Source: Limnanthes douglasii subsp. nivea
Taxonomy: Eukaryota; Streptophyta; Magnoliopsida; Brassicales; Limnanthaceae
Assembly (NCBI GenBank): GCA_036936605.1
Contig: JAUPFV010000002.1
Span: 167,347,739 to 167,411,738, forward strand
Reading direction: 5' to 3'
DNA length: 64,000 bases
Under the pieces are notes generated by a model. The model searched no databases, had not been told where the DNA came from, and was given only the letters and a program-made list of their open reading frames with translations. The position numbers and the translations under genes were made by a program. Position 1 is the first letter of the stretch; each line of letters begins with the position of its first letter. Shown piece by piece: positions 22,178 through 34,612 of the stretch.

Positions 22178-25100
22178 TTATCTGATGAAATTAGTCTTTA
22201 GACTATCTAGCAAGATGATGGCTTTCAGCTGATTAGGAATTTGTTCTGCAGATAAATCAATTTTGAATTTGCATTTATTTGTCCATCGAGCCAGTCTGTC
22301 AGCAATAGAGTTTTGTTCTATGTTGATGTGCGAGATGGTCATAGTTGAAGTAAGTAGATTCATGCACCATCGAAGCATTGGAGATAAAAACCAATGAGTT
22401 TTGTTGGTTAGATAACATAGTTAAGAGTATTAGAGAGTCAGTCTCTATCTCTAGAAAAAATATTTTCATTTTGTTACAAAGTATTAACCCATCAAGTAAA
22501 TCTTGAGTCTCTGCAAGGACTTAGTTTTCCTTAGATTCGACCAATAACAGCCTTGATGTTTCATTTGTGGTCTCTTATAATGGCACTACATGAGGCTTCT
22601 CCAGGTTTTGAACATGAGACATCTGTATTGAGTTTAAGACTAGGAGTTGTACAAGAAATCCAATGGATTGCATTTAATTTTCTAGTCTGATTTAAGTGTT
22701 AAAAGCATTCAAACTCATAAGCCTTGCTAGATTCATTCGTCCAAAAGCGTATGTTCACCAGTTTTGCGATATCTAAGTTGAGTATAGCCTGGTTGATTTG
22801 AGTAATAATTGATGGAGGAGATGAGGCTTGTTGGTTGAATTATCTCTTGTTTCTATGTTGCCAAATAGTCCAGTAGATTACAAAGGTTAAAGTAGATCTG
22901 ATATGTATTTGATATGGAGCAGACCATATCGAAAGCCTAACAATGTGAGAGAGGGTCATATGGTTTCCAATCATGACTTTAAACATAGTACTGTAATAAA
23001 TCCATACAGTCTAGGCTAGATAGCATTAAACAAAGATGTGTTGAATAGTTTCTATATTTGTACAGTGTTGACACTTAAAGACTAAGGTTATGTTTCTAGT
23101 CTGGAGGACAGAGTCAACAAAGACCCAATTGTGAAGAAGTCTCCACAAGAAGAAGGGTAACTTAACAAGGGTGACTCTATTCTAGATATTAGTGTATAAG
23201 TTTAATAAGGAACCTTTGATTCGTACGACATTCCATATGTCTTTACAGAAGAATTCTCCTGACTCACTAGAAGTCCATATATGTTTTTCTGGTAGGTGAG
23301 GCTAGATGGCTAGTTTAGAGATCATGTTGATGTCAATTATGTAACAGTAGAAGTCAGCCTGTTTAGGTTCCATTAATTATTGATCCATAAGTCATTTACT
23401 TTGGTTTGATTATACCAGGATGTTTCATTTGTAGTTGTGAGGTCCATTAGAGGTTTGATATGGCACCAGCGATTTAGCCAAAATTCACATTTCCCTTGAC
23501 CTAAAAACCAGAAGATGAAGGCTTCAATAGTGCTTCGGTTGTCATGAAGTCTCTTCTAAACCTGATATCTCTTATATAATAGATTTACTTACATTGGATT
23601 AACTATGGAGCAATATATACTGTGCATGACCTCAGACCACAAACATGAATTTTCTCTGAATTTCTTCCAAAGTTTGTAGAAGTCAGTGAGTTGGGATTCT
23701 TTGAATTTTCTAATGTTTAGCTCGTTTTCTTTGTAAGGGAGACATAGCTTTTTCCAGCTAGCCCAAGAGATGTATCTATAGTTTTCAGTTGAAGCCCACA
23801 AGAATCTACTATAGATGGCCTCAACTATCTTGATGGTAGTATCTGGTAGAAGAGTGTGTTGCAGGTAGTAGTTGGGGATAACCTTCATGATTGATTAGAT
23901 AAGGGTGAGTCTCCCAACAAAAGAAAGCAAGGTATGATCCTAGTCTTGAAATTTCCTCCTTATGGTTGAGATTAGTCCTTCATAGTGAATAACTGAGTTT
24001 TTGTTGTGTGTGATTGCACCCATGTAGGTCATAGGAAAAGAGATTTCCTTATATCCAGTGAGATGATGAATAAAGTTTTCTCTACTTTATGTGGTTGAGT
24101 TAGGAAGGATGAAGATTAATTTTTCCTTGTTGATTAGTTGCGCAGTTTTTTCTTGAAACTTTCATAGGAAGATACTGATAAAACAAAAACTGGTTTTTAG
24201 ACCATTAGTAAAAATGATAGTATCATCAGTAAAGGATAAGCATTGGATACTATAATTATTATGGATTTTATTTCTTAAGCTAGGATGATCATGAAATAGC
24301 TTTTTGAGTCCTCTTATTAGGAATTCTTGAGCTATAATGAATAAACTAGGGGATAATGGATCCCCTTGTCTAATACCATTAGTAGCTTTAAAGAATCTTT
24401 TGGCTTCTCCATTAAGGATGATTTAAAATCTAACATTGTTGATAGATTTCTAGATATAAGTTTGATAAATCTATAGTTAAAACTAAAGGCTGTTAGGATA
24501 TGGTTGATGAATGAATAAGAGACTTGGTCAAATGATTTAGATAAGTCTAACTTAAAAAATTAAGTTCCATCATTTACACTTCTTGTTTATATTAAATGCT
24601 AATTATTTAGTGGGTAAGATGTTTTCTTGAATACATCTACCCCTAAGAAAACCATTCTGCTCTACAGAGATGAGCTTGAGTAATAGGATACACATTCTAT
24701 CATTTAGAATTCTATATATAATCATACTAAACACATTGAATCGACTGATAGATCTATAATCACTGCATGTTTTGTGGTAATATTTTTTTAAGGATCAAAC
24801 AAATTGAAGTAGCATAGATACAGTATGAACATAGTCACCATTTAAAAAATACCTGATAGGAGAGCAAAGATCAATAGCTATGATAGGCTAGCATTTGTGA
24901 TAGAATTTGATGTTGAATCCATCTATACTTGCAATGATGTCAGGATTTAAACCAGAGATAAATTATATATATATATAAGCTCAGTAATAAAATATTATCT
25001 TCACTTGTAAGAATATTAGGGATAGTTGATTGAATAATAAATAAGTCAGTAGAACAATTATTGTTAGTTAGTAAAGCTTTATAGAAAGATATAACTGATG

Positions 25101-26260
25101 ATTCAATTTTTTGAAGGTCTTGAGTCCAGATAATGTTAACTTGGTTTCTATTGATACGATTTCTCTTCCATTTATTCTTAACATATGAGTGAAATCTTAT
25201 GTATTCATGTCTCCATTTCTTATCCAATGAATGTTGTTTTTTTGTTGCCAAAATATTTCTTCTCTAGCAAGTAATTTTAAGTGGTGGGAATTTGCAATGG
25301 CCAAGTTGGTCTTTTTCTCCACAGAGGGAGAGTCTTGATAGTAGGATTCCTGAAATTTAACATTATCTTCAGATTGACCCATAGACTTAAAGATATTACC
25401 AAATGTTTGTATGTTCCAAATTTTGAGTGTAGCTTTGAGTCTCTTGAGTTTTAGCCAATTTTTTTGTATAAGGTATCATGATATTTCTTGATCCCAACTG
25501 GTCTTGATTGTTGAGTTGAATTTAGGATGATCTAGCCACATATTCTGAAATTTGAAGCTAGATTTAACCTGAGAATTGTTGATAGATAATCTGATACAAA
25601 GTGGAGAGTGATCTGATCATGTCCTTTCCATATGAGTGATTGTTGTTTATGTGAAGTAGTTTTCCCATGAATTGTTTATTATAACTCTGTCCACGCGCTT
25701 TCATTTATGGGAGTTAGTCCAAGTAAATTTAGAGCCTATATACCATGCATCGATTAAGTTATAAACAAAAATTAAGTTGTTGAAATCGTCAATAATTCTC
25801 AAGCATGTTGTTGAGCATGAAAGTTGCTCAGATGGGTCAACGATTGAGTTGAATTCCCCCATAAGAAGCCATTATTTATTTGAATCTGCTACATCTCTGA
25901 TTTTGTCCCAAAGGTTTGTTCCCAGGTCGTAGGTACATTTAGCATAGATAATTGAGACAATAAAATATTTCGCAAAGGTAGTATGTTTCATATTTAAGTG
26001 AATAATTTGATGTTGATCTAGGAGAGTCTGAATTATGTATTCGGAATTCTAGAATATCCAAAAAAAATCGAGCTGCTATGTATAGAATTTTTGAAACCCA
26101 ATATTGAGCAGTTTGGTTTAGGAAACTTTTGTCTATCATTGGTTCTTGTATGACTATGAATTTAATATGCCCAGATCTTATAATATATTTTATTCTTCTC
26201 TTTATGGCTTTTTTTCCAAGTCCACGATCATCCCATCATAAAATTGATAAAATCATTTGA
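22178..26260 (-). pseudogene. LINE ORF2 relic (endonuclease, RT, RNase H)
   Basis: Endonuclease pieces are at 25,700-26,260, RT at about 23,600-24,900 with an FTDD catalytic box, the zf-RVT region at about 23,000-23,300, and RNase H at 22,178-22,650. Frames change repeatedly. Function in an intact copy would be nicking target DNA and reverse-transcribing element RNA. Confidence 0.75.
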
Positions 26261-27830
26261 GGGAGCCAACTTGAGGTCTGGTAGACCTTCTTTTTTTCAT
26301 TGCTTTGGGCGTGGTTGCATCTGAGCTGGTAGACTTTTGGGCTTTCCTGAATTCTTCACTATAATTTTAGGATAACTTTCATCTCTCTTTGATGTTTTGT
26401 TGGTGAAGTCTTCATATTCTAATCTATGGTTGTTGGAGAAGAGGGGAGGCTACCAATAAATTAAGGATGGGAGAAGTGCTGTCATTTTGGTCAAGATCTT
26501 GGAGATCTGTTCATGATAGGTTAATGCCTAATTCTAGGGAGTGCAAAGCTTCATTGGTTTCAGCTTCATGGAGAACAGGTATGATATGGTGAGATGTTAA
26601 TAGGATAAGACTTTCTCTATAGTTAAGGTCTAAATATGGACTAAGGTAAGCTTTGGGGTTTGAGGTAGGTAAAGTGTTTGGAGGGGTATTGAAATGGCAA
26701 GTTTGATCAGGGAGGATCCTTTGAAGGGATATTTTGGCAGGTTGGAGGAACTTGAGGCTATGTTATAGGATTAATCTTAGGAATCCAGGTTACTTTAGGC
26801 TTTAGGAGATTGGTACTAAGGAATGTTGAACTGATTCAAGGGGTTTGATGTAATCTTGTATGAGTTTTTTGCATGTTTTTGAGCTATGCCCCGTATGATG
26901 GCATTCATAATAATATTGAGGTTTTTCTCCATAAGATATCTTGATCCAGAAGCCATCTTCATTTCCAAAGGTAACCCAAATATTTTCTTGAAGGAGTTTT
27001 GAAATATCAATTTCCACCCATACCTTGTTGCAATTGTACATGACCTGGTTTTTGGAAGGGACTCAAACGTGAATTGGGTTACCTATAGTTTTAGCTAGTT
27101 GATTGATTGTGTTAGGATTGTATAGGAAAGGGGCTAGATTATTAAGGGTGATCCAGGCATGAGTAATTGTTGATTCTCTTCTAGGATGAAAGGTTGGAGT
27201 CCATTTAAGAACTCTAATTATATGTTTGCCAATAGACAATACAGATCTTTTCCAAATGCATTTTATATCTTCTTGTAATTCTAGATCAATCATAATATGC
27301 ATTGGATCCTATAAATCAAGGCTGACAAGGCCTTTGAACTTAAGTGAGTTAAATAATTTCTAGATCTCAGGCATTTGAGGTCTTCTAGAAGAAAATTTTA
27401 TGATTAGCGTAATATTGGCCTGAGATTCTAGAAGAGCCTTATCAGAATTTGAAAGTCTATAAATATGTAGTCCTCTTGAGTTTGTATGTCAACAGATCCA
27501 TGGGTCAACTTCTTGGAACCTGGCTTGGTGATTTCAGAATAAATTTTCTGCTGATTCAGTAATGAGTTTGGGTTTTGGTTGTAGGTTTGAGGTTCAAACA
27601 CTGGATTATATCGATATTCAATGGTAGGTGAGGCTGGCTTGCAATTAGTATGAGGTGAGGGATAAAATTCGTGAAGCGATGGAAAGACAAGTATATGAGT
27701 ATCAAGGGTAGACATCTTGCAGGGCAGAAGATTTGGTGGCTTGGGTTGCAGTTCAAATCGAGGTTTCTGGTGACTTTGAGGTGATGCATTGTAGTGTCGT
27801 GGATGCAACTGAAGCTAATGATAATCAATG
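26250..27830 (-). pseudogene. LINE ORF1 (gag-like) relic
   Basis: The N-terminal Pro/Ser-rich segment starts near 27,808-27,828. The DUF4283-like RNA-binding segment and the zf-CCHC_4-type knuckle follow in different frames separated by stops. In intact plant LINEs this protein coats the element RNA. Confidence 0.65.
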
Positions 27831-28891
27831 ATAGATTTGGTGGAATTGGATGGAAGAATCAACATCAAGATGATGTTGTTGCTCGATTTCCATTGATGAT
27901 CTTTAACAAAACCATTCAAGATATGGTTTTTTAGAGAAAGAAAACTTCTATTTTGTGTTTCTATTTTATTTTAGTTGTTTCATAATTAAACCATTTTGAA
28001 AACTTATTTTTAACCAAATTATACGCGCTTAAATATAAAAATCCAAACATAAATATATAGTCTCACTAGATGCCTAACCTGAAGCTTTAAATAAATAAGC
28101 CACCGTGATAAAAACAAATATTTTTTCTTGTTTTTTATAGTATTTTATTTTGAACCTTTTTATAAATGTAAATTATTAAAGAAACAAAAAAATAGTTTTA
28201 AAGGTATACAAGACATAGAGTGGGAAAAGGTTTTGAGAGTCGAGACTGAGACTAAGTATAATAATAGTAAATACATCGAAAATATGCGGTTGTGATATTC
28301 AGACTAATATTGTAAGCAAGAGCCAAATACTCTAATTTAATATAAAAAGATACAATGACAAGCAAAACGAAAATCTATGCAAAGATAAAAACACTCATAC
28401 TAGCCTTGCAACGAACAACGAGTAAAAAAAAGACTATATTATCATACTACAACTATTACAACCGAACTAGCATTATAGTCCAATTACCACAACCAAAATT
28501 AAAATACGCAAAAAAAAATCAAAGTCTAGATCTAAAATATAAGATTTAGAACTGCAAAAAAATACATAAAAACTCAAGTCTATATATAAAATATGGACCC
28601 AAAAAAATCCAAAAACAAATACATAAAAAAACCCAAGTATAAACTACCAAATAGAAACATAGCTTAATATGAGTTGTAAAACATGATTATTCTTAGTTAC
28701 GAATTGTAAAACATGACTAATACCTACTAATTATGATTCTTTCATATTTTGTATGTATTTTCCGGTTGCATTTGTTATTGAATGGTTTTGTGAGTTATTA
28801 AAACCTCGCTCGATGGATCGTCAAATCACATTTATTCCAGATCGTTACTTGGATATAGTTAATATTTTTTTTATATTTCTATCATATATAT
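27831..28891. other. AT-rich intergenic DNA
   Basis: Very A-rich on the + strand, with no recognised gene. A 64-codon Lys-rich frame at 28,355 is explained by base composition. Confidence 0.6.
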
Positions 28892-29130
28892 TGTTGGGAA
28901 TATGCGGGTCCGGCCCACATATTCCGCCTCCGTATATAAGTAAGAACACAACCGATCTCAACACTAGTATGATATTGTCCGCTTTGGCACCCGAAGGCCC
29001 TCACGACTTTGCATTTGGTCCACTACCAAAAGGCCTCATACTAGTTGAGGTATGTTCTTACTTATATACCACTGATCCTTCCCATGTTTAACCGATGTGG
29101 GCATGTGGGACTTTGGTCGCTACCCTAACA
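28892..29130. mobile_element. 239 bp foldback element with TG...CA ends
   Basis: It starts TGTTGGGAATATG, ends TACCCTAACA, and is flanked by tatat on both sides (a weak test in this AT-rich setting). Inside, the arm gtatataagtaagaaca near 28,937 is inverted as tgttcttacttatatac near 29,055. A second palindrome, ggaatatg...catattcc, lies at the left end. It could be a solo LTR of a tiny element or a MITE; the ends favour an LTR, the internal hairpins a MITE. A partial second copy lies at 35.55 kb. Confidence 0.55.
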
Positions 29131-29999
29131 TATATTATATTTATTATTGTCCTGAGAATTTGAAGTATGCATTGAGTAGTACATTCGCTAAATTTAGAAG
29201 AAAGAAGGTTCAAAGGTTTAAACAATAAATGAATACCCCAACTCATAACATATTCACTTTATATACGGAACAATTTATTGATGAAAGAGGTTCGAAAGTT
29301 TTTAACTTTTATGAAAAACTGCCTTCAGACAAATATGCATGTGCATCTGTCAAAGATAAATAATATAATTTCATGGCCTCTAGTCTAATAGAATCTTTGA
29401 TCATCATATCATTTTTTTTGTAGTCTTCTTATATTGAAATTAATTGACAAGATCAGGGGTTTACTTATGAGTCAAATACCAAGACCGTATGTAAATGACT
29501 TCTTAAATCAAGCATATATTAAAATAGGTTATATATGACTAGTCCATTCCTCTTGAATAATATTGTAGAAATTTGTTTTGGAACCTATTATAATTGTTAA
29601 TCTTATGGATTTTAAATGTTTTAGTATGTGACAAATTGATTGTTTTCCATGGTCTTATACTTTTGTAGTCATAATTAAGATTCAACAAAATTCTTTAACA
29701 TATGTTGAGCCATACTATTACTCAAGCTATAAGAAAAATGTATACATGATACAAGTACTTTTGATGAAACATCTACTTCTATTGAATCTCCATTTTTTCT
29801 TCCACAAATTTAAAAAGGAAAACGGGAGAAACCAACGTCCAAAAAGTGTAACAATTATGGTAAAGTTAGTCATAATAGACGATCATTTTCATAAGTTATA
29901 TAAAATCAATATAATTTAATATTTTTAATATTAAAGTTTTTATAATTAAGTTGTTTTATAATTTTTTAAAATATTAATTTTTAAAATGCGAGCCATTAG
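29131..29999. other. AT-rich intergenic DNA
   Basis: No gene recognised. Isolated short frames near 29,160-29,880 carry stops every few codons. Confidence 0.55.
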
Positions 30000-32300
30000 T
30001 TATAAACGTAACTATAAATATATAACAAAACATTTTTACACATGTGAAATGCAAAAGAATCAAATATGAATTAAGTTAAAATGTGAACTATGAAACAATA
30101 ATAAGTTGAAATGTGAACTACGAAACATTAACAACTCAAATACGGAATGTGGAACACTAATAGATTGAAAAGTGGAGTTTAAAATATTAAAATTCAAATA
30201 CGAGTCGGAAAATGTTAGTAAGTCAAATGCAAATGTGAAACATTAATAAGTTAACATGTAAAATGCGAAATATAGCTAAACTAAAATGCAAATGATTTTT
30301 TTAAACTTGCCTAAATGTGAGTTGTAGTTGTAAAACATGTATTAGCACAATTACAAAACATGTATCAATATTTTAAATATTCACCAATTTTTATATCTAA
30401 TTACACAATGTAATGTAAAAAGCAATATACAACGCTGCTAATGTTAATACATCAATTACCACCACAATTTGTTTGTATGTATTCCATGAGAAATATATCA
30501 AACATAAATTATTTAGTGTGTGTATAAATGTCTTTGTTGTAATTTCTAGTTATTTTTATCATTTTAAGCATACTCACAAGCCAGCACACCATAATCACCA
30601 GTTCTTTTTTTTAGTTTTGGGATATCTCTTGGGCATAGTAACTTTATTGCATGTTTTGGTTCTGAAATTTCATTTTAGACGAGGTATTTTATCTATAATT
30701 TATGTAAATTATAGTTTTATCATATATATGATTTAGATATCCAATACACAATGTGAAACAAACCTTACCATCAAATATAAAATGTGAAATAAGTACAAAA
30801 ATACAAAATACGAAACAAGCCTTATTCTCAAATTAGAAATGCAAAATATGCAATATACACAATGTAAAATATGAAACAAGGCACTTTATCAATTGCGAAA
30901 TGTAAAACAAGGCTGATAGCAATATGCAAGATGCAAAACAAGGTCTTTTATCAAATAAGAAATGCAAAACAAAATTGACATGAGATTGAAAAATTCGGAA
31001 CAATCCTTACTCTAAAATGCGAAAGACGAAACATACCTTATACAGAAATATAAAATGCAAAACAAATATTACTAACATATAAGAAATACGATACAAAGCT
31101 TATATATAAGATACGCAACATGTAATATAAACTACAAAATAACTATACCTTACAAATTTTTATATTCCTAAATAGACCATTTTTGAAACGTACATCCCTC
31201 TAATAATTAATTTCCACATAAAGACAAGTTTTAGAAACGTTGAGTGTTTTATAATTCATATATGTTGTAACAATTAAAAATGATTACCATTGCATGTCCG
31301 TAAATGACTATTGACTTAACAGGTATTGTTATGGATCCATCATGTCCATTAACAGGTATACAAATCCTCTTTTAAGAAGCAACTAATTGATATAATAATT
31401 TATAATATGCGTAATGAAAAACATTTTTTGATAAAAATACGAAATACAAAACAATTATTAATCTAACTCCTAAATGTGAAATATGTTGGATGTATCAAAA
31501 GTGAAAAGAGAAACACTTATTAAATCAACTAAAAAATGCAAAATTGTTGGATAAATAATGTTAACTTATAGTCAAGCCAATTTTCATTGTTTAACTTCAT
31601 CATATTACTCAGAGTAACATATAGTGTTATTTTTAGAGCTAAGCATACAACCAGATTCTCCTCGTTTTTCTCTATTTGAATCTTTGCTAATTTGTTGGCT
31701 TATATGACATTAATCATTCTTTTTGTTATCAATTGGCCAATAAATTTCCTCACATTCAACAACTTCCTCAAATAATACATCGTTATAAAGAAAGTGAACC
31801 ATTTGTTGAACAAATCTAAAGATAAATGCTAACTGTGCAACAAGACTAAAGGCAAATGTGAAATGTGATATAACAATACCAATTATGAAATTGACAATGA
31901 GAATACAAAAAGAAATGATACCGAAATGATTTTTTTTGAAAACCTCAATTTGAAATGAAAAATGTAAAATGATGACATATGTTAAATATATTTGAAAATA
32001 TAAATGCGAAACACTTTGGAAAAAATTGTGAAATATGAAACAATTTTTAACTACATTTGAAAATTACAAACTGCAAAACGTTAATAAGCTAAAATACAAA
32101 ATATGAAATACAAGATATTACAGAATTCAAAACAAAGGGTTTTACAATTTGTGAGCTACACAAATTTACAAAACGCAAAATAAATTTTCTCAAATTGTGA
32201 AATATGTAAAATAAGTCATTATATTTTATTTCACATACATCTTGTTGGTTTTGAACTTCATGCTGATCATTTGTCAACTATTTTATATCTTTCAACACAA
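30000..32300. repeat. Degenerate ~32 bp minisatellite-like DNA
   Basis: Phrases of the type aaatgcgaaacaaggctta recur throughout. In the clearest stretch (30,780-31,100) the core aaacaag appears with spacings of roughly 30-34 bp. The units are heavily diverged. Similar DNA continues at 32,880-32,972 and 34,613-35,490, so the Pack-MULE inserted within this block. A 30,473-30,736 frame of 87 codons has no recognisable domain. Confidence 0.6.
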
Positions 32301-32880
32301 ACGTTTACAGCATCTATCACCTCATTTACTAAACAAATTTCTCTTTAACATATAAATCTTTCACCTCCACATGTGGTGCATTATTCAGTTCCACATTTAT
32401 ATCATTCATAGGTTCTTTTTTATCATTCAAATCTACCTCTATATCATGGATCCCATCTTATAGAACCTGCACATGTTGTTCAGTATTTTGCACATCATCA
32501 TGTGCATCACTCATGTCCAATAACGTTATAATCCAGTCAGTCATATGAAATAACATTTGTTACTTTATTATATATTGGTTCTTCATGTACTTCATTGAAT
32601 TTAATTTCTTTCTCAGTAGATGTTTTCGATGTTTGAGTTGTTTGTAATATAAGCAAGTTAAGATTTTTGTTTAGCCTATTTTGCTATAAATCCACTTCCA
32701 TTGTGACTATTTGTGGTTTTCATTATAGTCACCTCCTTTTTAAAATCCTTACATACATTCTTTATCTCATCAATACCATTTTCAATGATAGAGTTTGAAG
32801 TTTGAGACTTCTAATTTAGTCCAAGGCTGTTCAGTCCAAGGGTTGTGACTGTTTTTCAACTTTTTATTTGACTAAAAATG
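32301..32880 (-). other. Unrecognised possible coding relic
   Basis: On the minus strand short runs read like a coiled-coil protein (for example IIENGIDEIKNVCKDFKKE near 32,780), interrupted by stops. I do not recognise the family. It may be a piece of a transposon protein. Confidence 0.25.
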
Positions 32881-32972
32881 AATCAAAATGTATTGATCAA
32901 TACAACTGCAAAATACAACATATAACTTATGGAAAATACGAAATGTGAAACAAGACTTATAACAAATGTGAA

Positions 32973-33171
32973 AGGTAAAAACACCAGTCATCCTCCACGT
33001 TTGCCGATTGTAACAAGTTAGTCCCTGTCCTTTGAGGCCGTAATAAAGGGGTCCTTGTCGTTGTATTGGGTAGAATAAAACCATCCTTTTCGAGTCCAGC
33101 CCAACATTTCTCCCCATAATACCCTTTGACCAGCCATATCAGCGATCCACGTAGGACGCTGATGTGGCAAC
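32973..33171 (+). repeat. Left terminal inverted repeat of the Pack-MULE
   Basis: 199 bp; ends at gatgtggcaac. It matches the reverse complement of 34,403-34,602. Confidence 0.92.
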
Positions 33172-33524
33172 AGTAAAAAAAAGTAAAATCAGTTTTTACT
33201 TTAACCCACTTCTTTTACCCTTCTTCCAACCCTTAAACCCGACCCATTTAGATATTATAACCCGGTTAGCCCTAAACCCATCTATAACCCAGCCCAGCCC
33301 AACCTCTAACCCTAGATCGACATCAAGGTCTGTCTCCTTCTCATTCAACCTAAACCCCTTCCATTAACCCTTCTTCCCCCTCTTTTCTCTGATCTCGAAC
33401 CCTAATTCCGATCCCCATCGCCAAACTTTTCGGGTTTCTACCATCTCTGTTTTGGTACTGAGAAATATTCACTATAAGATTGAGATTTAAGTTTTAGTCT
33501 TCATTAATCTGAAGAGGGCTTGAA

Positions 33525-34079
33525 ATGGATCTTCCTAAAGAGGTCGATGATTACATCAAAGAATCGATTGATTACGCGCTAGCACTTCCGGTCTCTGCTA
33601 AGACTCTGCAGCTGAAGCTTCAATATTCTGAGGAAATGCAACGTCGTCTTCGGGATGAGTGTCAGCTTCTTCTTTCCAGACTGGAAGAGAAAGATCAGAT
33701 GATTGAAGGCGCTAGGGAGGAATCGTGCATAAACGCTCAGGCATTGAAGAAATTCGTGGGGGAAAATCAGAAATTGGCAGCTGAGTGCTCGAATTTGTTG
33801 GGTCAGTGCAAGAAATTGGAAAGAGAATGTTCTCTGTTCGAACGTGATCGTGATGCGTTGATGGATTTTGGAAACGAGGCAGATGAGAGGGCTAGGACTG
33901 CGGAAGCGAGGGCTAAGGAATTGGAGGAAGAGTTGGGGAAACTGTCTGAGAAATTGCAGTACTATAAAGATGCGCATGAAGCTCGTGTGGTAATGTCTTC
34001 CTCTGTGCAAACTCTATACTGTCTAAAAACAAATCTACCACTCCATTCCAGATATGGAAGTTGTATTTTAAAGATGTAG
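33525..34079 (+). CDS. Captured 5' part of a plant coiled-coil protein gene
   Basis: The open frame of 184 codons starts MDLPKEVDDYIKESIDYALA. It continues as a long coiled coil with EEMQRRLRDECQLLLSRL, NAQALKKFVGENQKLAAE and DALMDFGNEADERART. These match the N-terminus of a plant coiled-coil family of unknown function that I recognise by its 'MD.P.E.DDYIK.SI' start. Similarity stops near residue 153 (33,985). A possible splice donor (GTG|gtaatg) sits there, and the last ~30 codons look like intron or element DNA. So the copy is truncated; parent proteins of this kind are longer. No stop or frameshift interrupts the captured part. The ~350 bp before the ATG look like the parental leader and were probably captured too. 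Whether it is expressed is unknown. Confidence 0.7.
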   Translation: MDLPKEVDDYIKESIDYALALPVSAKTLQLKLQYSEEMQRRLRDECQLLLSRLEEKDQMIEGAREESCINAQALKKFVGENQKLAAECSNLLGQCKKLERECSLFERDRDALMDFGNEADERARTAEARAKELEEELGKLSEKLQYYKDAHEARVVMSSSVQTLYCLKTNLPLHSRYGSCILKM

Positions 34080-34146
34080 TCTTTTCTGATAGGTGGTGTG
34101 TCTAGTGTACTATTTTACCAGCTGTATTTATGGGATTATGATTTCT

Positions 34147-34149
<3 letters not shown>

Positions 34150-34182
<33 letters not shown>
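34150..34182. repeat. (TA)n microsatellite inside the Pack-MULE
   Basis: A run of alternating T and A between the captured gene part and the right TIR. Confidence 0.9.
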
Positions 34183-34185
<3 letters not shown>

Positions 34186-34402
34186 ATGGACGATCTAAAT
34201 CTGTGTCGGTGCGATAAATAATGCTGTCTTTTCCGGTTTTATATAATAATACCAAAGTGTTTAAATTTCATTAATTGCTTCAACTATAAGAATTAAAAGT
34301 AGAAAGCAAGACAAATCTATGCTGTATTTAACGAGCTATAAATCCAACTTTGGTTATTAATCGTCAGAGTCCACTAAAAGGTCAAACGCTCAAAGTTTTA
34401 GG

Positions 34403-34602
34403 GTTGCCACATCAGCGTCCTACGTGGATCGCTGATGTGGCTGGTCAAAGGGTATTATGGGGAGAAATGTTGGGCTGGATTCGAAAAGGATGGTTTTATT
34501 CTATCCAATACAACGACAAGGACCTCTTTATTACGACCTCAAAGGACAGAGACTAACTTGTTACAATCGGCAAACGTGGAGGATGACTGGTGTTTTTTAC
34601 CC
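34403..34602 (-). repeat. Right terminal inverted repeat of the Pack-MULE
   Basis: 200 bp; begins gttgccacatcagcgtccta and ends ggtgttttttaccc. Differences from the left repeat are mostly transitions. Confidence 0.92.
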
Positions 34603-34612
34603 CAAATGTGAA

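Larger units (their letters stand above)
22010..27830 (-). mobile_element. Near full-length L1-type LINE, inactive
   Basis: All parts of a plant L1 element are found in order on the minus strand. ORF1 has a DUF4283-like part (27,063-27,302: IIRVLKWTPTFHPR, THAWITLNNLAPFLYNPN) and a zinc knuckle (26,802-27,041: YYYECHHTGHSSKTC). An endonuclease follows from about 26,260 (GLGKKAIKRRIKYIIRSGHI with stops). A linker at 24,940-25,382 reads WIRNGDMNT. RT shows FTDDTIIFTNG near 24,200 (FADD-type site) and the post-RT region GRLTLIQSI and WASWKKLCLPY (23,589-23,888). RNase H ends at 22,178-22,378 (NIEQNSIADRLARW). The 3' end is near 22,010; no clear poly-A was seen. Every ORF contains stops or frameshifts, so it is dead. 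It is of the same general type as the truncated copy at 15.7-18.3 kb. Confidence 0.85.
32973..34602 (+). mobile_element. Pack-MULE: 1,630 bp Mutator-like element carrying a gene fragment
   Basis: The two ends are inverted copies about 200 bp long (32,973-33,171 and 34,403-34,602), about 96% identical by eye: around 7 substitutions and one A-run indel. They start (a/g)ggtaaaaa(a)caccagtc. The sequence caaatgtgaa occurs immediately outside both ends (32,963-32,972 and 34,603-34,612), fitting the 9-10 bp duplication made by Mutator-type transposases. No transposase is inside. The interior carries a leader region and the first part of a plant coiled-coil gene. Long TIRs, 9-10 bp duplication, no transposase and a host gene fragment together define a Pack-MULE. 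Confidence 0.88.

Noticed and set aside
28892..29130. Cassandra-type TRIM
   Set aside because: I see no 5S-rRNA-like promoter sequence inside, which that family carries.
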